Positions 17,028 to 26,120 of a stretch of DNA of 64,000 nucleotides are shown here, piece after piece. A model generated the notes under the pieces. It worked only from the letters and a program-made list of their open reading frames with translations. It made no database searches and was not told the origin of the DNA. The DNA is from Cognatishimia maritima. Its GTDB lineage: Bacteria; Pseudomonadota; Alphaproteobacteria; Rhodobacterales; Rhodobacteraceae. The translations under genes and the position numbers were made by a program. Numbering within the stretch: the stretch's first letter is position 1; every line of letters begins with the position of its first letter. The stretch spans positions 554,079 through 618,078 of the forward strand of contig NZ_FQWM01000002.1 in NCBI RefSeq assembly GCF_900129685.1, in the 5' to 3' direction.

Positions 17028-18095
17028 GTGATTTCACAGATTTTAAGATTCATAATTGCGTCAGTTGAAATCGGCGTAATGTTTGTTGTCTTGACGCTTG
17101 TTCTTATAGCGTCGAAATTTGCGGCGTATGTCGCAGCGCTAGCAATCTGCTTCCTTGGCCTTGTTGCAGCGGTTACTGGGCGGAGGGTTCCGAGATTACG
17201 CGGGCGCATCAAAGGCATTTCTGTTTTTATTGTTGCGGGAGTTTTTGCTTTCATAGCTTGGCAAGCTCATCATATCGAACAACGCGAAACTCGATGGGCG
17301 GAACTCAGGAAAACTGCTCCCGATACCTATTTGGAGGAACTACAAGCCATCGACCAAGATCGTTGGCTTGAAGAATTGAGTGAACTTCGGCCTGAACGCT
17401 ATGCCGAGGAGACCGAACGGCGCGAAGCTGAACTGCAAGCCCAGCGTGAGGCCGAAGCCGCAGAAACTGCTCTCAGCGCCGATGCGGAGGTGGCCGTGCA
17501 AGTGGTAACTGAGGCCCCAGCTTCGGCGACAGCACAACGATTGATTGCAAGTTCAGATGACCTCGATGAAAATCGCGCGGTCTTTGGCCGTGTTGCGAAC
17601 GAACTAGTTACAAACGGAACATGCACAGAAGCTGAATTTATCGCAAACGGCGGTTGGCTGCGTTCGACAACATTTGAGCCAAGGCCGGTCTATTTCATGT
17701 ATTGTGGCGGCTCTACCGTGGCGGACCGTCTGTATTTGGATGCGGCTACAGGGAAGGTGTTCCGAGGAACCGATGGGCTGGAAATCTCTCGACCTGACGG
17801 GAATGGGTCAGAGCAGGCAGTCGAGCGTTTAGCCCAATGCGAAAATCATGAAGCAGAGGCCTACGTTATGATCAAGGCAGATGTGCGTCGGGTTTTGATT
17901 GCGCCTTCCACTGCAAGGTTTCCTTGGCGTTTCGACGCTGGGACCGGCCATCTGGGCGATTGCTTGTATCGTGTGAACGGGCATTTTGATGCCCAGAACG
18001 GCTTCGGTGCAATGCTGCGAAGTACATTTACCGGCACGATTCGATATTTCCCACAAAGCGGAAGCTGGCAGACCCAATCCCTTAGCATAAACTAG
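17028..18095 (+). CDS. Membrane protein of unknown function on the element
   Basis: 355 residues from the GTG at 17028; a GTG at 16986 would add 14 residues. Three hydrophobic segments lie in the first 80 residues (around FIIASVEIGVMFVVLTLVLI, YVAALAICFLGLVAAVTG, ISVFIVAGVFAFIAW). A charged, probably coiled-coil stretch follows (Glu/Arg-rich, about 85-155). The C-terminal half has VANELVTNGTCTEAEFIANG and a module with CENHEAEAYVMIKADVRRV, APSTARFPW and NGHFDAQNGFGAMLRSTF, a pattern of small surface or phage-encoded proteins. I cannot assign a function. It is cargo divergent from the XRE regulator. Confidence 0.7.
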   Translation: MISQILRFIIASVEIGVMFVVLTLVLIASKFAAYVAALAICFLGLVAAVTGRRVPRLRGRIKGISVFIVAGVFAFIAWQAHHIEQRETRWAELRKTAPDTYLEELQAIDQDRWLEELSELRPERYAEETERREAELQAQREAEAAETALSADAEVAVQVVTEAPASATAQRLIASSDDLDENRAVFGRVANELVTNGTCTEAEFIANGGWLRSTTFEPRPVYFMYCGGSTVADRLYLDAATGKVFRGTDGLEISRPDGNGSEQAVERLAQCENHEAEAYVMIKADVRRVLIAPSTARFPWRFDAGTGHLGDCLYRVNGHFDAQNGFGAMLRSTFTGTIRYFPQSGSWQTQSLSIN

Positions 18096-18385
18096 GCTGC
18101 GTTGGCGCAACCCAGTGCTAGCACCCTGTAACGGGCCGGAGAGGTCCGAAGGGCGGCGTATAGGCCGTGTTAGGCCCGCCCTTACTACAACCAGCTCAAA
18201 GCACCCAGTGGCCCTACGTAGCGCATAAAATTTTGTGGGCTCTTGTCTATCCCACCCATTTTGTAACTTGTAGCCGTAACTTAGTTTGAAAGGTGCAGAA
18301 AAGTACAGGCTGGGCACCGAAGCACCCCGCCCTATAGTACATGCCTGTTTGGGCTTTATGTTACGTTTCAGGTTGCGCAAGGTGC

Positions 18386-20683
18386 TTAAAACGGTGGTTC
18401 ATCTCTTCTCTCCGTATCAAAAGGCACTATCACGACCAAGCCACTGTCCAAGCGTTGCGCGATGAACTCGGACTTTCGTTCATGCGCGTCGCCGCGCGCA
18501 AACCCCTTTCGTTGAGCCTTTTCTAGCCTACCGAGATCATGGAGACGATGGGTGCCGTAATCCCATCCCAACCCTGCCATGACTGACTTAATCCTCCGGG
18601 CATCCATTGGTGACATGCGGGCGGTGTCGACTCCGAGTAAAAGTTTGATACTGTCCATCGATACCCGACCTTTGGTGTTACCAAATGCATCCTCCAAAAC
18701 ATCTGCGATAGCATCCTCGACCATTCTTTGCCCCTGCACATTAGAAGCCGCAGCCCACAAATGCGGGGATAAGGTTATCGATTCGCCCTTTTCCTCACGC
18801 ACGACCGCCTCTGCCCAGAGCTGATCGACATCAGAACTGAAACCCACCAGATCAATCTTGCAGACGTTTACTGGCCATATTCGACGATTGCCCGTTAGAT
18901 CGCGCAAGTAAGCGATTTCGTTCGTTGTTCCCAAGATGATGCAATGACGGCGAAACTCCGAGGCAGTACGAGCATAGGCAGGGCGAAACATGTCGACGGC
19001 TGTGCTCAAAAACTTCTTCAAGCTCTGGCTTGTCGTCTTGTTCATGCCGTCCAGTTCTTGGCACTCCACAATCCACGAGCGGGTCATCATCTCCGCTTTA
19101 GTTTTGTCATCGCTCTTGAGATCCAGGCTGCCACAGAACCACTCTTCACGGATTGCAAGGCGCTGGGCGATTTGGGATTTGCCTGCCCCCTGCGCACCTT
19201 CGAGTACCAACATCGTATCGAATTTAACACCCGGTTGCTTGATACGGCGCACGCCCGCGATTAGAAGCTTGCTGCCGAATTCCGCGTTCAGCTCATTGTC
19301 TTCAGCGCCGCAATAATCGGCCAACCATTTGTCTATGCGTGGCTTGCCATCCCACACAAGGCCGTCAAGATAGTCCTCGACAGGATGGTACTTCTGCTCA
19401 TGCGCGATAGCGAGTAACTCGCGCTTGATGTACGCGGGGGCTGCTATGAAATCCAAATCGCGCTGGAATGTGCTGGACAGAATTTCCACGATATCCGTTA
19501 GGTCACGTCCATCGAGGCCGTAGCCGCGAAACTCGTCGGTTTGCGTGAAAGTGTTGCGTTGGGCATCCACGCCCAAGACTGTCAGTGCATATCGGATGTT
19601 CTGTGGTGAATTGCGAATGGGTCGACCATCATCATCGCATAGCGGCCAACCGTCGTTGCGCAACTCAATGGTGGACATCGCACGAACCACTTGGCGATGA
19701 GCGTATATGATTGGATTAGGGCTTTCCAGAACATGAGCGCTAATCCCGACATCAGGTGACAAGATTATTGATAATACGTGCCCCGGCTGCATCCCATTGC
19801 CAAGCATCCATATCGTGGCCGCATAAACCAGTTCTGAGCGAGAAGCGTAGGTTTTTCCTTCGGGGTTGTTTCCATTCAGGATTGCTTCGATCCAAACGGG
19901 TTCCGGTGGTAGAATATCCGTTAGTTGATCAGGAAGCTCTAGTGGCTCAACTGCAATCGCAGTCGAACCTACTTCTGTGCCATTCGCGTTGGAATTGTTC
20001 ACCCCCTTAGGTAGCTTCACCCGGAAGTCGCTTAATAAGTAGGTTGTGGGTGGCTTGGTTAGATTCATCGGCTCGAAGTGCCAAGCCAATGCGGGTTCAC
20101 GGCCAGCGGCTCTTTTTTTGTCGTTGAGCCAGTTCATTGTCCAAGGCAAACGAAGCAATCGGTCGGCATTGTGCGTGCCGGGTCCGCCTTGTAAAATATG
20201 CAACAGTGTTTTGTTGAGTTCCTCTGCCTTAGCTATGCTTACGGGCTCTTCTAACTTCCACACGGCCTGACACCCAGCGCCTGTTTCCCAGATCGCCGAT
20301 GGCAAGGGTACACCGACTGGGCGTTTGCTATCATCATGCAGAACACCCCAAACAAAATCTCTCTGTTCGGTTTCTGTGCCAGGGTAGTCTTTATAGTCCA
20401 GATCGACGTGCAAAAAGCGCACACAGGAAAGGTTTGTTTTCTTGCGTGTACCCTCCAAGTACTCGGCATTCGGCAAGAAATACATGTTGCGCTGGGTTTC
20501 GCCCGAGTTGCCAGACGCAACGAAGACCACGGCCTGCTCGTGCTCCGAAGGGCCGAACACTTTTGCCTTAGGAGCCGCCTTGCCTTTGTTCGCCATCGAC
20601 TCAAGATACAGCGACGCCTCAGGGTTCAGCCAGCGTATGAACTCAATGGCGCGGGAGGGATTGGGTTTCAGGTTACCGGCCAT
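18386..20683 (-). CDS. Primase-helicase (RepB-like AEP primase + VapE/D5-type SF3 helicase)
   Basis: 765 residues; the ATG at 20683 has GAAAGGGGG 6-7 bases upstream. The N-terminal primase domain shows the catalytic DxD at Asp94/Asp96 (FLHVDLDYKDY) and the NADRLLRLPWTMN motif around 173-184. The C-terminal virulence-associated-E domain carries Walker A EGAQGAGKS at about 495-503 and GTTNEIAYLRDLTGNRRIWPV sensor motifs. Such proteins prime and unwind replication of phage satellites and plasmid-like integrated elements. Its start overlaps the AlpA-like gene by 11 bp, so the two are coupled. Confidence 0.92.
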   Translation of the reverse strand: MAGNLKPNPSRAIEFIRWLNPEASLYLESMANKGKAAPKAKVFGPSEHEQAVVFVASGNSGETQRNMYFLPNAEYLEGTRKKTNLSCVRFLHVDLDYKDYPGTETEQRDFVWGVLHDDSKRPVGVPLPSAIWETGAGCQAVWKLEEPVSIAKAEELNKTLLHILQGGPGTHNADRLLRLPWTMNWLNDKKRAAGREPALAWHFEPMNLTKPPTTYLLSDFRVKLPKGVNNSNANGTEVGSTAIAVEPLELPDQLTDILPPEPVWIEAILNGNNPEGKTYASRSELVYAATIWMLGNGMQPGHVLSIILSPDVGISAHVLESPNPIIYAHRQVVRAMSTIELRNDGWPLCDDDGRPIRNSPQNIRYALTVLGVDAQRNTFTQTDEFRGYGLDGRDLTDIVEILSSTFQRDLDFIAAPAYIKRELLAIAHEQKYHPVEDYLDGLVWDGKPRIDKWLADYCGAEDNELNAEFGSKLLIAGVRRIKQPGVKFDTMLVLEGAQGAGKSQIAQRLAIREEWFCGSLDLKSDDKTKAEMMTRSWIVECQELDGMNKTTSQSLKKFLSTAVDMFRPAYARTASEFRRHCIILGTTNEIAYLRDLTGNRRIWPVNVCKIDLVGFSSDVDQLWAEAVVREEKGESITLSPHLWAAASNVQGQRMVEDAIADVLEDAFGNTKGRVSMDSIKLLLGVDTARMSPMDARRIKSVMAGLGWDYGTHRLHDLGRLEKAQRKGFARGDAHERKSEFIAQRLDSGLVVIVPFDTERRDEPPF

Positions 20684-20894
20684 CTGCGCCCCCTTTCGGC
20701 TCACACATCATATCGGACAACCAGCTTTCGACATCGGTGCGGCGGTAAAGGATTTTACCAACGCGACCGCCGGTTTTTGAACGAATGAAGCGCGGCCCAT
20801 ACCCGAGGATGCGGCCTTTTTCAAAGTAGCTGGTGCTGAACCCTGTGATCTCGGGAAGCTGCTTGGTGGTTAGAAGTTCTATTTGTTTGGACAT
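20673..20894 (-). CDS. AlpA/MerR-type small DNA-binding protein (excisionase-like)
   Basis: 73 residues, start fixed by AAGGAGGG just upstream of the ATG at 20894. A winged helix-turn-helix reads LLTTKQLPEITGFSTSYFEKGR, followed by IRSKTGGRVGKILYRRTDVESWL, the RxxDVxxWL ending of AlpA and phage excisionases. AlpA-type proteins activate integrase or excision directionality. It overlaps the primase-helicase gene downstream. Confidence 0.88.
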   Translation of the reverse strand: MSKQIELLTTKQLPEITGFSTSYFEKGRILGYGPRFIRSKTGGRVGKILYRRTDVESWLSDMMCEPKGGADGR

Positions 20895-21001
20895 AATGCC
20901 CTCCTTTGCCATCATTAGATGAGGAAGACATTGCGAGTATTTTGACTTAAATTCTTGCGAGCGAAAACATCTTTTGTCCGCAAGACAAAGGCGGTTGGGA
21001 A

Positions 21002-21607
21002 TTATTTTAGTTTGGTTTTGACCCCATGTTTTGCAAGCACCGCACAGATCTTTTCCAAAGCTTGAAATTCCACAGATTCGACAGCACCGTCATGCTCTAC
21101 GGCCATATATTTGAAGGTCATTGCGCTATTGATCTTCGGCCTACTCTTTGACTTCTTATAGTAAGTGCCATTGAATTTCTCTCTCAACCTGTTGGCCATT
21201 CTAATGATGTCTTCTTCATCATAGGCGTGAGGGGCAAATTGCTTTGCCGCTACAAAGGCCAAGGCGTGGGGAGTGCGAACCTTCGGAACATCAGGTGGGT
21301 TTGGAGAGTTGTAGTGCTTGATTTTGTGCATGTCGCGATTGCACTCATCCCGATGAAGTAGTTCCCCCATATAGCGAAGAGCTTTATAATCGGCATCATT
21401 GGTCACTGCATATTTTGACGCGCTCTTCCCCACCAAAGAGTGCATTGCTTTGTTTAAGCGGATAGCATCACTTTCTTCCGATTTGTCATCTGTGTTTGCT
21501 CTAATAATCGCAAGTAACAGCTTTTCTAAAATGTCTGGGTCACATGATAAGCCATAGAACGTTTCTTCTTCGGCTTCGGCATTAGTACTCACTTCTTGGT
21601 CTGTCAT
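21002..21607 (-). CDS. Hypothetical element protein
   Basis: 201 residues from the ATG at 21607; another ATG at 21619 is possible and neither has a good ribosome-binding site. The product is soluble, helical and charged, with an acidic N-terminus (EVSTNAEAEEETFYG) and a lysine-rich patch (FNGTYYKKSKSRPKI). No motif was recognised. It lies between the integrase and AlpA-like genes and runs in the same direction, where small accessory replication or regulatory proteins are common. Confidence 0.65.
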   Translation of the reverse strand: MTDQEVSTNAEAEEETFYGLSCDPDILEKLLLAIIRANTDDKSEESDAIRLNKAMHSLVGKSASKYAVTNDADYKALRYMGELLHRDECNRDMHKIKHYNSPNPPDVPKVRTPHALAFVAAKQFAPHAYDEEDIIRMANRLREKFNGTYYKKSKSRPKINSAMTFKYMAVEHDGAVESVEFQALEKICAVLAKHGVKTKLK

Positions 21608-21820
21608 TTGGCAACCCATCTAGTAAACAACTCGGTCGACGTGCGATTAGCGCACGCGCACGCGCGAAAGCGCAAATGCAAGATAACCCAATTAATACTT
21701 CACTACATTGGCAGCGTTTTTTGTAGAGAGTTGAACAGCACTCGTGGATTCGATCTGAACCGGCGGCGTGAAGCACGCTCTCAACCTGAGTGCCGTCGAT
21801 AGGGTGGGGTCACTCGAGAG

Positions 21821-22987
21821 TCAGTCGCGTGGCTCTTTCAGTTCTAAGATGCGTTTAGCCACCAGTTCGACTGGCTCCCGCAGACGCTCGGCATTCACCA
21901 CAATGTAGCCACCCGTTACATCTCCATTGGTGCGGTGGTTCAGTAGACGCTTAAGCGCGTAGTAGGGCACGTCGAGGCTCTCGGCGATTGTAATGAAGGT
22001 GCGCCGCAGGTCGTGCAGGGTGAAGCTGACACCAGAACCAGCTGACACGCGCAGGAGAAATTTCTTGGTTTCGACCAGATGACCGGTGCGCCCCGGCCCC
22101 GGGAACACCCAAGGGGAGCCTTGGTTCGCCTCGCGACGTTGGGCCAACAGGTCGGCAAGAAACTCGGACAGAGGGAGGGTCAGCGGGTCGCCGTTCTTGG
22201 TGGTCGGCAGGTGAAGTGTCTTGGCCGAGAGGTCCACGTTCTCCCAGCGCAGTTGCATCACTTCGCTGCGGCGCATGCCTGTGAACAGAGCAGTCAGCAG
22301 GAAGTCCCGAGAATAATCGGGTTCCGCCATGACTGCCGTCCACCATGCGGGCAGATCAACAGCGGTCACAACGGTTTGACGGCGGCGCTCTTTGAACCAC
22401 GCCCGCGCTTGGGTCAGGATTTGCACCGGATTGGGCGGGAAATCGTTCTGCGTCGCAGAGGTGAAATTATAGACTGAACGAAAGTGGCGCATCACGTTGT
22501 TGCCGGTGGTTTCGCCGTGTATCTTACCAATCTCCTGATGCTTCTTAAGCACCATCTGGCGGTCGATTTCCTTCATCTCCTTCTTGCGCCAAGCTTTTAG
22601 ATAAAGCTGTGCCGACCGGCGGTAGTTGCTGATCGTGTGGGGCGACAGAGTCTTGCGGGCCTCGAAGAAACGGTCAAAGGCCATTTCCACGGTGACCCGT
22701 TCCCGCTTCTCTTTGCGTTTCTCTGCATTAGGGTCGCGCCCTTCGGCCATCTCGCCCAGAATGACCAACGCCTTCTTGCGGGCGATCTCGGGAGCGAACA
22801 CGTCGGCCCGGCCAATCGTGACCCGCCGTGTGCGCCGGTTCACCTGCCCTTCGGCGAAGAACACCTTGGAGTTGGCTCCAACCCGCAGCCCGAAACCAGA
22901 CAGCATGGTGTCGCGATAGAAAACCTGACCACTGGCGGGATATGGAACTTCATCGACCGCGCGGCGCGTAAGACGTAGACTTGGCAT
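21821..22987 (-). CDS. Tyrosine-type integrase (P4-like, DUF4102 arm-binding domain)
   Basis: 388 residues; AAGGAGGG sits 5 bases before the ATG at 22987. The N-terminal domain (YRDTMLSGFGLRVGANSKVFFAEG) is the DUF4102 arm-type DNA-binding module, followed by a core-binding region with TLSPHTISNYRRSAQLYL. Catalytic residues are Arg239 (TGMRRSE), Lys264, His325/Arg328 (LHDLRRTF), His351 and Tyr361 (VTGGYIV). It should integrate and excise the element at the tRNA-Thr anticodon loop. Its central position, about 5 kb from either end, is unusual for this family. Confidence 0.95.
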   Translation of the reverse strand: MPSLRLTRRAVDEVPYPASGQVFYRDTMLSGFGLRVGANSKVFFAEGQVNRRTRRVTIGRADVFAPEIARKKALVILGEMAEGRDPNAEKRKEKRERVTVEMAFDRFFEARKTLSPHTISNYRRSAQLYLKAWRKKEMKEIDRQMVLKKHQEIGKIHGETTGNNVMRHFRSVYNFTSATQNDFPPNPVQILTQARAWFKERRRQTVVTAVDLPAWWTAVMAEPDYSRDFLLTALFTGMRRSEVMQLRWENVDLSAKTLHLPTTKNGDPLTLPLSEFLADLLAQRREANQGSPWVFPGPGRTGHLVETKKFLLRVSAGSGVSFTLHDLRRTFITIAESLDVPYYALKRLLNHRTNGDVTGGYIVVNAERLREPVELVAKRILELKEPRD

Positions 22988-23446
22988 TGTGACCCTCCTT
23001 CTGGCCACAAATCATTATAAGCACATCCAGAGAAAAAGCTCGACTTTTCAGATGATTATGATGCACTTTCCTGCACATGGAAACATGTTGGCATTAAATC
23101 AAAGACTGGCGTGCACATTTTTTACTGATCACAGAAATCGCTTTCGAGTAGACAAAAATAGTCTCATGGCGTGGATAACTTCCGTGAACTTGGCTCGCGG
23201 ATAGGAAAACAAATCGATGTTAGCACGAGAGCAGCCTAATCGGCCTCGATGGCTTCACTCGACAATGCTCAGGCTAGGGAGATTTGAGTGGTCAAGAAGT
23301 TATCACCTGATCAAAGGAAAAATATCCGCACTGCTGTGAAAGCGGTCGATTGCAGTATCTAGCGACCTGAGGTACCAAGGGCTCTACATATGGGGGCACC
23401 CACTTAGTAGGTGAATGCTACTTTACAACCAGACAAGGTAGACAGA
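22988..23446. other. Intergenic region between integrase and methyltransferase
   Basis: About 460 bp without a convincing gene. It separates two divergent genes and should hold both promoters. At 23406-23422 the bases AGTAG and CTACT form an inverted repeat 25 bp before the methyltransferase start, a possible operator. The left 9 bases (TTAGTAGGT) partly match the element's end repeats. Confidence 0.45.
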
Positions 23447-24679
23447 ATGAACAAGGAAGCCATGCGAGATCTATTTGGTGCACAAACTGAGCCATGGCGG
23501 AACTATAAGCCGATTGTTACTCGGGTCGATGACGAGCCTAACTCATGTATTTGGGATATCCCCTATACAATCCCGCAGCTTGGATACCTGACTCATAACC
23601 ACTTCCGTTACTATGGAAAGTTCCCGTCTGTCGTTGCTGGCCAAATACTTGATGATTTACCACCGGCCTCCCCAAACGATTATGCATTAGATAACTTTTG
23701 CGGCTCGGGCACTACCCTAGTGGAGGCGCGTTTACGCGGGATCAACGCATTCGGAGTCGATGTCAGCTGGCTGAGTGCCCTCGCTTCAAATACTAAAGTC
23801 GCAGAGATCGATCTTAAACTTGCACGGGAAATCTCAGAGCGTGTTCTCGCGGCAGGACAAAGCGTAGATGCTATCGAGCTATTACAGGACAAGTATCGCG
23901 AAAAATGGTGGCCACAGCAAACAGCCAGAGTGCTTACTGCGTTCCAAGATGCCCTGTTGCGAGAAACTGATTCTCCGGAAAAAGATTTCTGTCTTACCGC
24001 GTACTTAGCTATTATTCGGCGTGTGTCCTACGCCTACGATGGCGAAGTTCGGCCACATTTCAACAAAGACAAGACTCCGCGAGAACCCTTGGCCGCGCTA
24101 TCCAAGAAGATCAATGACATGATCGGGCGACACCGTGAGTTTCTCGATGCTTGCGAAAAACCATCCATCGTTTCGTGCATTGTTTCCGACAACAAAGAAA
24201 TACCGCGAGATGAGCTGCCCTCCGGGGACTGTTATTTGGTTATTTCCCATCCACCTTACCTAAACAGCTTCGACTATAGCCCAGTCTACGGACAGGAATA
24301 CTATTGGTCCAAGCCATTTCGAGCATTAGATGATGATAAAACCCGGCGAGCTGCGGAACTGAAGGCATGGCCTGCGAAAGACAAGCTGGTGGAAGACTAT
24401 TACGCTGGCCTATCCGATTGTTACCGCGAAGCTTATCGCATTCTTAGACCGGGGGGGCATCTAGCCGTGGTCATCGGCGATTGCACGATACAGAAGAAAC
24501 TCGAACCAGTGCTCGACAAATGTGTAGATTTGATCGAAGCGATTGGCTTCCGTACCGAGAAAGTCAATTACCGAACTACGCACTATGGCCTTGGGAAATA
24601 TGCCTATAGCCACCGAGCGGATTACCATGGCGAAGCAGTCAAGCGGGATGCCATTATTTACTTTTCAAAAAGTAGTTAG
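23447..24679 (+). CDS. DNA methyltransferase (N4-cytosine/N6-adenine type)
   Basis: 410 residues from the ATG at 23447 (AAGGT 8 bases upstream); a GTG at 23411 is an alternative. The SAM-binding motif I, DNFCGSGTTLVEA, is at about 82-94 and the catalytic motif IV is SHPPY at 267-271 within ISHPPYLNSFDYS; RILRPGGHLAVVIGD follows. The PPY motif is that of amino-methyltransferases; the preceding His instead of Ser/Asp is unusual. The nuclease gene converges and overlaps by 4 bp at the stop codons, so this is probably the modification half of a type II-like system. Target unknown. Confidence 0.88.
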   Translation: MNKEAMRDLFGAQTEPWRNYKPIVTRVDDEPNSCIWDIPYTIPQLGYLTHNHFRYYGKFPSVVAGQILDDLPPASPNDYALDNFCGSGTTLVEARLRGINAFGVDVSWLSALASNTKVAEIDLKLAREISERVLAAGQSVDAIELLQDKYREKWWPQQTARVLTAFQDALLRETDSPEKDFCLTAYLAIIRRVSYAYDGEVRPHFNKDKTPREPLAALSKKINDMIGRHREFLDACEKPSIVSCIVSDNKEIPRDELPSGDCYLVISHPPYLNSFDYSPVYGQEYYWSKPFRALDDDKTRRAAELKAWPAKDKLVEDYYAGLSDCYREAYRILRPGGHLAVVIGDCTIQKKLEPVLDKCVDLIEAIGFRTEKVNYRTTHYGLGKYAYSHRADYHGEAVKRDAIIYFSKSS

Positions 24680-25761
24680 TCTACGATGACAGAGCCATTT
24701 CCATATCGAATAGTTTGTTCTTTTCCGGTGTCGAGATCGGTAAAGATTTTCAAATCAAAATGGTTGACTATTTCCTTACACAATTGAGTCACTGCGAGGT
24801 CCGTACCTAGCTTTTCTTTTGTAATCTGCTCAAGAAAACTGTCACCAAATGCCTGTTCGAATTTCTCAAACGCAAAAACAATGATCTCATCACGAACGAC
24901 AAGGTTGTGGTCTATACAAGCTCGCACCATGTTTCTGCTCTTTTCCTCCCAGTGGGAGATTTCCGTCATAACCAGAACACTCACCAGGTCACTTTCATTG
25001 TCACGCTTGTCGAATTGACCGAACCTGCCCTTTCTTAGATCAAGCGCAACAAATGACGCCTGCTTCGCTTTTTCGGGGGTTTGTGGTCCGGTTAGGCAAT
25101 CGTTCAATAGTGCAACAACGCCATCTTCATTGATCGACATTATCTCAAGAATCTTGCTTGCGCCAACACTTGGCTTAATCTCTCGTAAGCTCTGGTTGTT
25201 ATTCAGAAAAAACGGTTCTGCATCTACCGTGAGCCCGAAAATGAAACGATGCTCGTTTTCTAGGGCTGCGTTCAAAATTGTTTTGCCGTTTTGACTGACA
25301 GAAATTCCTGGTTCGGGCTCGCTGGAAAATACCACGCTGAAATCAACCCTTTCTGCGGCCCAACGAGGGTTCATTGAAAAATTGATGTTTTTCCCATAGG
25401 CAACGTGGTTTTTTCCTTGACCAAAATTCCGTTTAAACGTTCCGTTTACTGTTTGCTCTACGCCAACCTTTTTGCATTCAATAAATGCCAGCAATTGATC
25501 GATGGGTGGTAGTTCACCGTTCCCAGGATGCTCGTTATACACTGCAAATTCAACCTTATGACCTGCACCCGAAAATCCCTCCAATTTTGGTTCGATAACC
25601 AGTTTTGACCAGATCTCGGGGTCTTCTTTCATTGCTGCCATAGTCAATACTTCAAGCATGTCACCTATCTTGCGGCCAATTTGATGACCTTTTCGGCGGT
25701 AGTGAGAAATGTACTTAAAAATGTCTGAAATGTACGTTCCTGGGCAGGCGTTCGAATTCAT
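24676..25761 (-). CDS. Putative PD-(D/E)XK restriction endonuclease
   Basis: 361 residues from the ATG at 25761; the frame is open to 25905 but the extra N-terminus looks non-conserved. An acidic strand (KVEFAVYN, Glu71), IDQLLAF and then IECKK (Glu95-Cys-Lys97) fit a PD-(D/E)XK nuclease core, with an upstream helix carrying KIGDMLEVLTMAAM. The remaining 250 residues are not recognised. Its convergent overlap with a DNA methyltransferase is the main reason to call it a restriction enzyme; the family cannot be named by eye. Confidence 0.65.
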   Translation of the reverse strand: MNSNACPGTYISDIFKYISHYRRKGHQIGRKIGDMLEVLTMAAMKEDPEIWSKLVIEPKLEGFSGAGHKVEFAVYNEHPGNGELPPIDQLLAFIECKKVGVEQTVNGTFKRNFGQGKNHVAYGKNINFSMNPRWAAERVDFSVVFSSEPEPGISVSQNGKTILNAALENEHRFIFGLTVDAEPFFLNNNQSLREIKPSVGASKILEIMSINEDGVVALLNDCLTGPQTPEKAKQASFVALDLRKGRFGQFDKRDNESDLVSVLVMTEISHWEEKSRNMVRACIDHNLVVRDEIIVFAFEKFEQAFGDSFLEQITKEKLGTDLAVTQLCKEIVNHFDLKIFTDLDTGKEQTIRYGNGSVIVD

Positions 25762-26120
25762 TTTTGGGATCCTTTGGGTGATCCGTGAAGCATAGGCACG
25801 CCACCCTGCGGTGTCGAGCTGTAGTTCAAACCATCCGGACCAATAGAGGAAGAAGCTAGCACCAAAATCCTGCCTCGAAGGAACACTGGGTATGGCCTCG
25901 CCCAAGAGTAAGCTGCTTAGAAACCCATGGCGGGGAGGGGTCTACTAGTAGGGCACTACTTTTGCGACTAGTAGGGCATTAGTAGGGCGTGTTCGTCAAA
26001 CGTTCTGAAAGGCTGTGCAAGAGCATCAAAAATCGAGGCCTTAATTAGTCAAGCAATCGTAAGGTGTTATGCGACGGCATATGTCTCGATCCGGTTCTTT
26101 CCAATAACTCGACGCCAAAA
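25762..26120. other. Right-end intergenic region of the element
   Basis: Holds the leftward nuclease promoter, with an inverted repeat GGATC-N8-GATCC at 25767-25784, and the three TAGTAGGGC repeats of the element's right end. No gene seen. Confidence 0.5.
25946..25988 (+). repeat. Three direct copies of TAGTAGGGC (right-end arm-type sites)
   Basis: Copies at 25946-25954, 25969-25977 and 25980-25988, same strand and sequence as the two copies at the left end. The last two repeat the 11-bp spacing found at the left. They lie 133-175 bp inside the right core. Confidence 0.7.

Noticed and set aside
23405..23411. A sixth copy of the element end repeat before the methyltransferase
   Set aside because: Only 7 of the 9 bases match (TAGTAGGTG) and it is far from both ends; better explained as part of a local inverted repeat.
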